Shown here: piece by piece, positions 1 to 5,148 of the stretch
Numbering within the stretch: the first letter of the stretch is position 1
Layout of the letters: every line of letters starts with the position of its first letter
DNA from: Bacteroidales bacterium
GTDB lineage: Bacteria; Bacteroidota; Bacteroidia; Bacteroidales; UBA7960
DNA: 7,731 nucleotides
NCBI GenBank assembly: GCA_003560215.1
Contig: PWIY01000164.1
Span: 1-7,731, forward strand
Reading direction: 5' to 3'
Made by a program: the position numbers and the translations under genes
The notes under the pieces: generated by a model
What the model saw: the letters and a program-made list of their open reading frames with translations, nothing else
The model's database searches: none
What the model was told of the DNA's origin: nothing

Positions 1-2
1 AA

Positions 3-431
3 AAGAAAAAAGAGAAGCAGGACAAGCCGGCCGGTGAACCGGTTTATGAAGCCAGGGAGCGGACTGACCGCCCGGAGCGGGAGTCAACCATTTGGGATCG
101 CGAATCGTCTTCCAGGGAACGGGAGTCATCCGACATGGATGATGAGTCACCGGCCTGGGAGCAATACGACAGCCGGGAGGAATCACTTCGCAAAGGTTAT
201 GAAAAGTACGAAGGAGCTTCTGCCGAAACACCTGACACGGAAGATAAATCCCCTTCTGTGGATAAGATCCAGACCATTGAAGAACTGATCCGCTCGCATA
301 AAAAAGAGGAGGCCATGCGCCAGGCCATGGAAGAGGATGAAGATACCGGTGACAGGAGCGGGGAAGATACTGAGTTTGACCTGCGCCAGGCAGTCATTTT
401 CTCGGAGATACTGAACAAAAAATATAATTGA
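3..431 (+). CDS. C-terminal part of an unrecognised, highly charged protein
   Basis: The frame is open from the left edge and ends at TGA 429-431, giving 142 visible residues; the true start lies outside the window. The visible part is dominated by Glu, Asp, Arg, Lys and Ser. It includes a low-complexity stretch with repeated RES units (roughly visible residues 19-43), so most of it is probably disordered or solvent-exposed. The last residues, FDLRQAVIFSEILNKKYN, are more hydrophobic and ordered, and look like a conserved short C-terminal helix. An ATG at 135 is in this frame, but the same composition continues upstream to the edge, so I read it as internal. No signal peptide, membrane segment or catalytic motif is visible. 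A terminator-like hairpin at 500-534 would end its transcript. I do not recognise the family and assign no function. Confidence 0.75.
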   Translation, partial: KKKEKQDKPAGEPVYEARERTDRPERESTIWDRESSSRERESSDMDDESPAWEQYDSREESLRKGYEKYEGASAETPDTEDKSPSVDKIQTIEELIRSHKKEEAMRQAMEEDEDTGDRSGEDTEFDLRQAVIFSEILNKKYN

Positions 432-434
432 TTT

Positions 435-468
435 TTTGTTACTTTCTTTGAATTATTTTTTATCTTTG
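435..468 (+). promoter_or_regulatory. Candidate Bacteroidota-type promoter upstream of greA
   Basis: TATCTTTG at 461-468 matches the Bacteroidota -7 consensus TAnnTTTG perfectly. A TTTG at 435-438 could serve as the -33 element with 22 bases between them, at the long end of the usual range. Transcription would begin near 472-475. It lies just after the stop of the upstream gene and before the hairpin at 500-534, so transcripts from it would meet that terminator before greA. One motif match in AT-rich DNA can arise by chance. Confidence 0.4.
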
Positions 469-499
469 CTTTAGTTGAATAAACAAAAAAGACAATCAG

Positions 500-534
500 C
501 CTGATTTTGGAGCGATCCATAATCAGGTATTTTT
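500..534 (+). terminator. Intrinsic terminator hairpin between the partial gene and greA
   Basis: CCTGATT (500-506) pairs perfectly with AATCAGG (521-527). After one T-T mismatch, TGGA (508-511) pairs with TCCA (516-519) around a GCGA loop, a GNRA-type tetraloop. This gives 11 Watson-Crick pairs. The 3' arm is followed by TATTTTTC (528-535), a U-rich tail on the plus strand, and the 5' side is preceded by an A-rich tract (481-490). It could end the upstream gene's transcript. If the promoter at 435-468 is real, it could also act as a leader attenuator for greA. Confidence 0.65.
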
Positions 535-719
535 CTGTAGACCCCCTGTTTTTTATACAGGTATTCCAATTTGATCACTTATTGCCTTGTTGAACTCGGA
601 TAAGGGTAAGTGGTTCTTTTTTTTTGCCTGAGGGGGAAATTTAAAATTAAAGACAATTTATTGATCTGGTGTTTTGCTTCCGGATGAACCGGACTGAGCG
701 GAATCAGATTTTTTACTTT

Positions 720-725
720 AAGGGA
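720..725 (+). promoter_or_regulatory. Shine-Dalgarno-like site of greA
   Basis: AAGGGA lies seven bases before the ATG at 733. It is partly complementary to the 16S rRNA tail and at suitable spacing. Bacteroidota genes often lack such a site, and the other starts in this window do lack it. It supports 733 as the start codon. Confidence 0.4.
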
Positions 726-732
726 TAAGCTT

Positions 733-1206
733 ATGAACCAGGTAAAGTATTTTACAAAAGAAGGCCTTGAGAAGCTGAAAGAGGAGCTGGAGCAGCTTAA
801 GTCTGTGGAACGTCCTGCCATTTCCCAGCAAATTGCGGAGGCCCGTGAAAAAGGCGACCTGTCGGAGAATGCTGAATACGATGCAGCCAAGAATGAACAG
901 GGAATGCTTGAGCTGCGTATCTCCAAGCTTGAAGAAACCCTGCGCAACGCACGCGTGATAGACGAAAGCCAGCTTGATGACAGCAAGGTTTCCATTCTGT
1001 CCAAAGTCAAGCTGAAAAACCTGAAAAACAAGGCAGTGATGGAATACACGCTGGTGCCTGAAAACGAAGCTGACATCAAACAGGGCAAAATTTCCGTCAA
1101 CTCGCCAATTGCCCGTGGCCTGCTCGGAAAAGAAGCCGGCGATGAGGTTGAGATTGAAGTGCCTGCGGGCCTGATGACCTTCAAGGTAATGGATATATCC
1201 CGGTAA
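733..1206 (+). CDS. greA: Transcription elongation factor GreA
   Basis: GreA binds the secondary channel of RNA polymerase in the cytoplasm. It stimulates cleavage of backtracked RNA so that stalled complexes can resume. The product has 157 residues, normal for GreA. The N-terminal antiparallel coiled coil spans about residues 1-75 and carries the signature AREKGDLSENAEY (37-49). Its acidic tip residues D42 and E45 correspond to E. coli D41 and E44, which act at the polymerase active site. The C-terminal FKBP-like domain ends with the family pattern SPIARGLLGKEAGDEVEIEV followed by a beta-strand ending. The ATG at 733 gives the standard GreA N-terminus and has an AAGGGA upstream. A HIT-family gene follows 89 bp later in the same direction, a pairing I recall as frequent in Bacteroidota. 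The gene looks complete. Confidence 0.97.
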   Translation: MNQVKYFTKEGLEKLKEELEQLKSVERPAISQQIAEAREKGDLSENAEYDAAKNEQGMLELRISKLEETLRNARVIDESQLDDSKVSILSKVKLKNLKNKAVMEYTLVPENEADIKQGKISVNSPIARGLLGKEAGDEVEIEVPAGLMTFKVMDISR

Positions 1207-1246
1207 ATGCCGGTTGTTGCCGGGTTCATCCGGTTGCCGGTATTTT
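1207..1246 (+). other. CCGG-rich stem-loop after greA
   Basis: ATGCCGG (1207-1213) can pair with CCGGTAT (1237-1243) through six Watson-Crick pairs and one G-T pair. An inner stem CCGG (1220-1223) / CCGG (1230-1233) with a six-base loop lies inside it. TTTT follows the outer stem at 1243-1246. It begins immediately after the greA stop and could be a partial terminator or an RNA-processing or stability element between greA and the HIT gene. The internal loop is large and the T tract short, so a strong terminator is unlikely. Confidence 0.3.
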
Positions 1247-1295
1247 CCGGATTCCGTCTGTTTCATTGCATATTCTTACATAAAATTTTTCTGCC

Positions 1296-1688
1296 ATGGC
1301 AACCATATTCACCAGAATCATTGAAGGTGAGATTCCATCCTATAAAATAGCGGAGGATGAACACTTTCTGGCCTTTCTTGACATCAACCCCCTGGCAAAG
1401 GGACACACCCTGGTTGTTCCGAAAAAAGAAGTGGACTATCTTTTTGACCTGGATGACGATACCTACCAGGCTTTATGGCTGTTTGCCAAAAAAGTTGCGG
1501 ATGCCCTGAACCGGACAATGACCTGTGAGTGGATTGGTGTGGCTGTGGTCGGCCTTGAAGTGCCCCATGCCCATATTCACCTGGTTCCGATTAACGGGGT
1601 GTATGACATTGATTTCAGTAAAGAGAAGCTGCAGCTGGGTGCAGATGAGTTTGAAATGATTGCAAAAAGGATTTCGGATGTCATTTAA
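1296..1688 (+). CDS. HIT-family nucleotide-binding hydrolase (Hint-like)
   Basis: Histidine-triad proteins hydrolyse or transfer nucleotides, typically AMP from phosphoramidate or dinucleotide substrates, in the cytoplasm. The 130-residue product begins with the usual MATIFTRIIEGEIP opening and the DINPLAKGHTLVVPK segment (29-43). It carries the HIT motif HAHIHLVP at 91-98. H91, H93 and H95 form the triad, and H93 is the expected nucleophile by analogy with human HINT1. The segment before the triad, GVAVVGLEVP (81-90), replaces the GxN...GQ.V loop of enterobacterial Hint proteins and is, as I recall, the usual Bacteroidota form. The physiological substrate cannot be told from sequence. The gene probably shares a transcript with greA. 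Its last 8 bases overlap the end of ruvC on the other strand. Confidence 0.93.
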   Translation: MATIFTRIIEGEIPSYKIAEDEHFLAFLDINPLAKGHTLVVPKKEVDYLFDLDDDTYQALWLFAKKVADALNRTMTCEWIGVAVVGLEVPHAHIHLVPINGVYDIDFSKEKLQLGADEFEMIAKRISDVI

Positions 1689-2247
1689 CCCTTCCGGGGT
1701 TGTTGCTGATGAAAGCTTTCCATCCTGAATAGGATTTTTCCGCGTCATTCGCGGCTTTCCCGCCCTGGTAGTGGTGGCACAATGCAACTCCCAGGGCATC
1801 GGTGCTGTCCATGCTTTCAGGCATCTCTTTGATCTGAAGTATATTGCAAAGCATGGAAGCAACCTGCTCCTTGGATGCGCCACCTTTTCCGGTTATGGCC
1901 ATTTTTATCTTTCTCGGTGAATACTCCGAAACGGGAATGTCGCGATGAAGGGCGGCGGCAATGGCCACCCCCTGTGCGCGTCCCAGCTTAAGCATTGACT
2001 GGATGTTTTTTCCGTAAAAGGGGCTTTCGATGGCCAGTTCATCCGGATGGTAGTGGTCAATATTCCGCAATACTGTTTCGAATATTTTCTTCAGCTTCAG
2101 GGCATGGTTTTCCAACCTGGTAAGTTTCAGTACGTCCATGGCAATCACCACCGCCGATTTGTTCCGGATGCCAATGACTGCCAGCCCCATGTTATTGGTT
2201 CCGGGGTCGATGCCCATTATGATTTTGTCAAAGGTCAAGATATGCAA
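1681..2247 (-). CDS. ruvC: Crossover junction endodeoxyribonuclease RuvC
   Basis: RuvC is the dimeric nuclease that resolves Holliday junctions in recombinational repair, with the RuvAB branch-migration complex. With the longest start the product has 188 residues, within the family range. Its four catalytic acids are visible: D14 in IMGIDPGT, E74 in LAIESPFYGKN, and D147 and D150 in MDSTDALGVALCHH. The basic and glycine-rich TGKGGASKEQV segment (119-129) is also typical. The start is the odd point. An in-frame TAA lies at 2254-2256, and the only starts upstream of the first beta-strand are TTG codons at 2247 and 2238. The first ATG (2217) would give MGIDPGT and remove most of that strand. I therefore favour a TTG start, the choice between the two being open. 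A SusD-like gene lies 45 bp upstream on the same strand. ruvA and ruvB are not in the window. Confidence 0.93.
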   Translation of the reverse strand: MHILTFDKIIMGIDPGTNNMGLAVIGIRNKSAVVIAMDVLKLTRLENHALKLKKIFETVLRNIDHYHPDELAIESPFYGKNIQSMLKLGRAQGVAIAAALHRDIPVSEYSPRKIKMAITGKGGASKEQVASMLCNILQIKEMPESMDSTDALGVALCHHYQGGKAANDAEKSYSGWKAFISNNPGRVK

Positions 2248-2275
2248 TGCCGGTTAAGGGTGTGCAATGGCGGTT
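2243..2275. repeat. Pair of 13-bp direct repeats at the ruvC start
   Basis: TGCAATGCCGGTT (2243-2255) and TGCAATGGCGGTT (2263-2275) match at 12 of 13 positions, with 7 bases between them and a 20-bp period. The first copy overlaps the proposed TTG start of ruvC (2245-2247). Both lie in the short gap between ruvC and the SusD-like gene. A related AATGCCGGTT occurs just after greA (1206-1215). They could be a small duplication or a binding site; nothing in the sequence decides. Confidence 0.5.
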
Positions 2276-2292
2276 GTTTGTATCGCTGCCGT

Positions 2293-3702
2293 TTACTCAT
2301 CAATCACATCCCACCAGACCCTGTCGTACAAAGTAATGCCGGATGGTACGTTCTCCGTGTTATAGGTCAGCTCATCCTGGGGGTACAGCATTCTCCTCGG
2401 GATCTTGTCCGAAGCATTTTCGTAAGGAGTCAGTTCGGGATATCCTGTACGCCTGTAATCGGCCCAGACTTCGGGCGTATAGGCAAGGGCCACGTATTTG
2501 GCCTCAATGATTTGCTGAAGCGTCACATTTTCAATGTCGGCGAATTCAGCCTCCCATTCCGGGTCGTCGCCCTTCACCCCGAAATAATCGAGTGAGGCCA
2601 TTACTCCTTCGTAAAATGCCTGGTCTGCCTGTGTTTGCTGTCCTGACCGGTAAAAAACTTCGGCCTGAATGAATTTCATTTCGGCATAAGTAATCATCGG
2701 ATAGGGGCTGTTCTGGTTTCCGACAGCGTTGCCATGGTAAGATGCGTTGTGATTGCTTTCGCCGGGGCCTGATCCCACATGGTTGTTGTTGGTGTTCAGC
2801 CGTACCAGCCGCGGCAGCCGGGGGTCATTGACGGATTTCAATTTTTCAACCAGTGCCTTGCCAACCCGCACGTTGCGAATCCGTTCGTTGTATTCATGAA
2901 CCGGGTTCGGATTGTTTCTCATGTCCGGAAAGCGGTAGAGCATATTGTCATCGTTCCCGGTGAATAAATCCACGCCGGCAAACTCATTTTGCAATTGTTC
3001 ATAAGAATCATCATGGTGGGCAAAGCGGAGCATCAGCCTCAGTCTTTGAGTGTTGGCAGCCCTGATCCATTGCTGAAGATCTCCCCCGTATATATGATCC
3101 TCCTTCTCGCCGGGGACGGAACCACCGGTTTCCATCGCCCGGTAAAGATCGCTTGTGGCCTGCTCCAGTTCCGATATCAGCTGCATGATGATCACATCCT
3201 GGGGGTCATACACCGGCATTTGGGTTGCATCATAATAGTTAAGCGCCTGGGTCATGGGAATGTCTCCGAAAGCGTCGGTCATCACGGTAAAGGCATAGGC
3301 CTTCATGACGCGCCCGATACCCTGGTAGGCAGGCGAGCCGGCCTTCTCACCGTTTGAAATGATGGACTCGAAATATGGATAGATGTAATTGTAAAAATCG
3401 GACCATATTTCGTCATGGTGCACATGATCTATATTATACCGGTCTACCCTTTCTTCCATGCTTCGGATGCCTCCCAGATGTTGCATCCAGATAGATGTGT
3501 AACGGTTCATCCGATCCATTTGCCAGTAAATCAGGTTGCTCTGGCCAATAGGAAGAACCTCCTCGAGCAATTCAATGGGATCTCTTTCATCTTCCTGGCC
3601 CGTGGTATCCAGGTCGCAGCCGGTAACTGCGAAAATCATCATGATAATTATTACAGATTTGGCTAACGCGGAGGTTGCGGAGAAAAAAAATTGCTTGTTC
3701 AT
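2293..3702 (-). CDS. SusD/RagB-family lipoprotein, SusD-like_2 type, without adjacent SusC partner
   Basis: SusD-family proteins are surface lipoproteins that cap a SusC TonB-dependent porin and capture oligosaccharides or peptides. The product has 469 residues. The N-terminus has a hydrophobic stretch (16-27) and a lipobox ending VTGC, with C29 as the lipidated residue, followed by an acidic segment. Family motifs appear in order: GIGRVMKAYAFTVMTDAFGDIP (128-149), ITYAEMKFIQAE (337-348), and near residues 405-422 the pattern EVWADYRRTGYP. These are features of the SusD-like_2 (PF12771) group rather than classical SusD. The ATG at 3702 gives a normal lipoprotein signal. A partner susC would be expected immediately upstream on the minus strand, but that position holds a divergent gene. 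ruvC, 45 bp downstream, has an unrelated role. The gene is intact, and its ligand cannot be inferred. Confidence 0.9.
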   Translation of the reverse strand: MNKQFFFSATSALAKSVIIIMMIFAVTGCDLDTTGQEDERDPIELLEEVLPIGQSNLIYWQMDRMNRYTSIWMQHLGGIRSMEERVDRYNIDHVHHDEIWSDFYNYIYPYFESIISNGEKAGSPAYQGIGRVMKAYAFTVMTDAFGDIPMTQALNYYDATQMPVYDPQDVIIMQLISELEQATSDLYRAMETGGSVPGEKEDHIYGGDLQQWIRAANTQRLRLMLRFAHHDDSYEQLQNEFAGVDLFTGNDDNMLYRFPDMRNNPNPVHEYNERIRNVRVGKALVEKLKSVNDPRLPRLVRLNTNNNHVGSGPGESNHNASYHGNAVGNQNSPYPMITYAEMKFIQAEVFYRSGQQTQADQAFYEGVMASLDYFGVKGDDPEWEAEFADIENVTLQQIIEAKYVALAYTPEVWADYRRTGYPELTPYENASDKIPRRMLYPQDELTYNTENVPSGITLYDRVWWDVIDE

Positions 3703-3770
3703 AATTGGTCAATTGCTATGTGATCAGCTTGTTAACAATTTTGCCCTGTGGTGCGGGCATTTTCTTACTA

Positions 3771-3778
3771 CAAAGATA
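3771..3778 (-). promoter_or_regulatory. Candidate -7 element for the minus-strand SusD-like gene
   Basis: Read on the minus strand, this is TATCTTTG, a perfect match to the Bacteroidota TAnnTTTG element. Transcription would start near 3764, leaving a leader of about 60 bases before the ATG at 3702. No clear -33 TTTG is found at the proper distance; only a T-rich tract lies near 3804-3807. A small inverted repeat, ATCCT (3780-3784) / AGGAT (3795-3799), sits between the two positions and could be an operator. Confidence 0.5.
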
Positions 3779-3850
3779 CATCCTTTTAAAAAACAGGATC
3801 GGGAAAATTTTTCAGGCTTTTTTATAGTTGATTTTTTGGTCTAAATATTA

Positions 3851-3880
3851 TTGTAAAGTCATGATTTATTTCTATATTTA
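3851..3880 (+). promoter_or_regulatory. Candidate promoter of the susC-susD operon
   Basis: TTG at 3851-3853 is followed, after 19 bases, by TATATTTA at 3873-3880. That matches five of the six fixed bases of TAnnTTTG, with the final G replaced by A, at the consensus spacing. Transcription would start near 3885, giving a leader of about 63 bases to the ATG at 3949. No other convincing promoter lies in the divergent gap. No regulator gene such as an anti-sigma factor or hybrid two-component system is in the window to suggest how it is controlled. Confidence 0.45.
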
Positions 3881-3909
3881 CGTATGGAAAACAAGTAAAA
3901 AATCGATTA

Positions 3910-3941
3910 AAGTTTAATTCACCTTTTTGCTAACTAAACTT
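3910..3941 (+). promoter_or_regulatory. AT-rich inverted repeat in the susC leader
   Basis: AAGTTTA (3910-3916) and TAAACTT (3935-3941) are perfect inverted copies with an 18-base loop. They end seven bases before the susC ATG, so the hairpin would cover part of the translation start region. The start itself is A-rich with no Shine-Dalgarno sequence. The stem is A/T rich and its stability in RNA would be modest. Confidence 0.3.
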
Positions 3942-3948
3942 AAAGAAC

Positions 3949-5130
3949 ATGAAGCGTATTCTGATTTTAATGGGAGTTCTGCTGTTTCTGGGCGGACCCA
4001 TTTTCGGGCAACAGATTCGTGTTTCCGGCACAGTGACCAGTGCTGAAGACGGAGCGACGCTGCCCGGAGTAACTGTTGCGGTGCAGGGTACAACCCTTGG
4101 AACGATCACCGACGCGGAGGGTAATTATGAGCTGGATGTGGCCAGGGATGCCACATTGGTCTTTACCTTCATCGGGCTGGAGCGAAAGGAAGTGGCCGTG
4201 GATGGTCGCGCAGTCATCAACGTGGAAATGGAGCGTGACCTGGCCCTGTTGGATGAGGTGGTTGTTGTCGGCTACGGTACCCGGCTGAAATATGAGTTGA
4301 CAGGCTCCATCTCCTCCCTGCGGAGTGAGGATATTGCCGGGCATACCATGCCCAGTTTCGAAACTGCCCTGCAGGGCCGCACGGCAGGAGTCCACATCTC
4401 TGCTGGTAGCGGTAAACTGGGTCAGGCCGTAAGGACGCGGGTGCGTGGTTCTTCCTCTATCTCGGCAAGCAACCAGCCATTGTATGTGATTGACGGAATT
4501 CCGGTGCAGTCTGACAACCTTGGAACAACCGGCAATGAGCCCACCAACCCGCTGGCTGACCTGAACCCGGGGGATATTGAATCCGTCGAGGTGCTGAAAG
4601 ATGCCTCAGCGGCTGCCATTTACGGTTCGAGGGCCTCAAATGGGGTAATCATCATTACCACCAAAAGGGGCCGTCCGGGTGCTACGAGGATCAATGTGAC
4701 CTCCCAGTACGGGTTCAGCGAGCCTTCCAATAAAATTGGGTTCCTGAACAGGGAAGAGTACCTTGATCTTTTCCAGAGGGCCTATGCCAATTCTGCCGGT
4801 GGCCCCAATGAACCTTTTGTGATTTGGAGTGACTGGACAGACGCCCTTGACTGGGGCCTTTCTTTCTGGCGTGACCCGGATAACCCGGAAGACGTTACCA
4901 GGGGGCCTGATACGAACTGGGAAGACCAGGCGTTCCGCCAGGGCGGATCCAGGCAGTTTGACATCAATGCCTCCGGGGGTACAGAAGATACCCAGTTTTA
5001 CGTGGCATTGTCCTACACCGATCAGGAAGCCATCCTTGTCGGCAACTCTTTTGACAGGGTCAGTGGCCGGATGAATCTGGATCAGAAAGTGAGTGACATT
5101 TTATCTTTCGGGATGAATATGAACCTTTAA
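3949..5130 (+). CDS. N-terminal piece of the SusC-like transporter (plug domain)
   Basis: This 393-residue piece starts at an ATG encoding a clear signal peptide, MKRILILMGVLLFLGGPIFG, with likely cleavage before Q21. A carboxypeptidase-regulatory-like beta-sandwich domain follows (about 23-95), with the LPGVTVAVQGT and GTITDAEGNYEL patterns (38-62). The TonB-box-like LDEVVVVGYG is at 101-110. The plug domain spans about 115-240 and ends in the SusC signature VEVLKDASAAAIYGSRASNG and its ITTKRG continuation. The first barrel strands follow before the TAA. Alone, this product would be exported to the periplasm but could not form a barrel, so it should not transport. It is preceded by a divergent promoter region. 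Confidence 0.85.
   Translation: MKRILILMGVLLFLGGPIFGQQIRVSGTVTSAEDGATLPGVTVAVQGTTLGTITDAEGNYELDVARDATLVFTFIGLERKEVAVDGRAVINVEMERDLALLDEVVVVGYGTRLKYELTGSISSLRSEDIAGHTMPSFETALQGRTAGVHISAGSGKLGQAVRTRVRGSSSISASNQPLYVIDGIPVQSDNLGTTGNEPTNPLADLNPGDIESVEVLKDASAAAIYGSRASNGVIIITTKRGRPGATRINVTSQYGFSEPSNKIGFLNREEYLDLFQRAYANSAGGPNEPFVIWSDWTDALDWGLSFWRDPDNPEDVTRGPDTNWEDQAFRQGGSRQFDINASGGTEDTQFYVALSYTDQEAILVGNSFDRVSGRMNLDQKVSDILSFGMNMNL
5128..5130 (+). other. In-frame TAA interrupting susC
   Basis: The codons run ATG AAT ATG AAC CTT TAA CGG TCC AGA. The base after the stop is C. I see no obvious hairpin immediately downstream and no selenocysteine or pyrrolysine context, since the codon is neither TGA nor TAG. 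One substitution would convert it to a Ser, Leu, Gln, Lys, Glu or Tyr codon. Confidence 0.9.
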
Positions 5131-5148
5131 CGGTCCAGAAACTTAAGG

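Larger units (their letters stand above)
432..732. other. Gene-free gap upstream of greA
   Basis: This is 301 bases of AT-rich sequence with no credible reading frame. It holds a TAnnTTTG promoter match at 461-468, a strong hairpin with a U-rich tail at 500-534, a nine-base T run at 617-625, a CCGG-ended imperfect palindrome at 680-692, and a Shine-Dalgarno-like AAGGGA at 720-725, seven bases before the greA ATG. Between 535 and 719 I see no clear match to the Bacteroidota promoter, so the start of greA transcription is uncertain. Confidence 0.6.

Noticed and set aside
34..288. An 84-codon plus-strand frame near the left edge
   Set aside because: It overlaps the frame ending at 431, which is open from the edge and has a coherent charged composition. 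This one has no recognisable feature.
545..561. CCTGT/ACAGG hairpin as a second terminator
   Set aside because: The stem is five pairs with the T run inside the loop rather than after the stem, so it lacks terminator form.
592..625. Nine-base T run at 617-625 as a terminator before greA
   Set aside because: Only a four-pair stem (GAAC 592-595 / GTTC 613-616) with a long loop precedes it, too weak for intrinsic termination.
1687..1701. AACCC/GGGTT hairpin as a bidirectional terminator between the HIT gene and ruvC
   Set aside because: The stem has only five pairs, there is no T tract on either strand, and it lies within the end of ruvC.
2047..2595. A 182-codon plus-strand open frame across ruvC and the SusD-like gene
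   Set aside because: Both overlapped minus-strand genes carry clear family motifs; this frame has none.
3703..3948. Invertible promoter between the divergent SusD and SusC genes
   Set aside because: I looked for long inverted repeats at the two ends of the gap and found only short AT palindromes. No recombinase gene is present in the window.
5128..5130. TAA read as a sense codon through an alternative genetic code
   Set aside because: greA, the HIT gene and the minus-strand SusD gene all end at TAA exactly where their families end.
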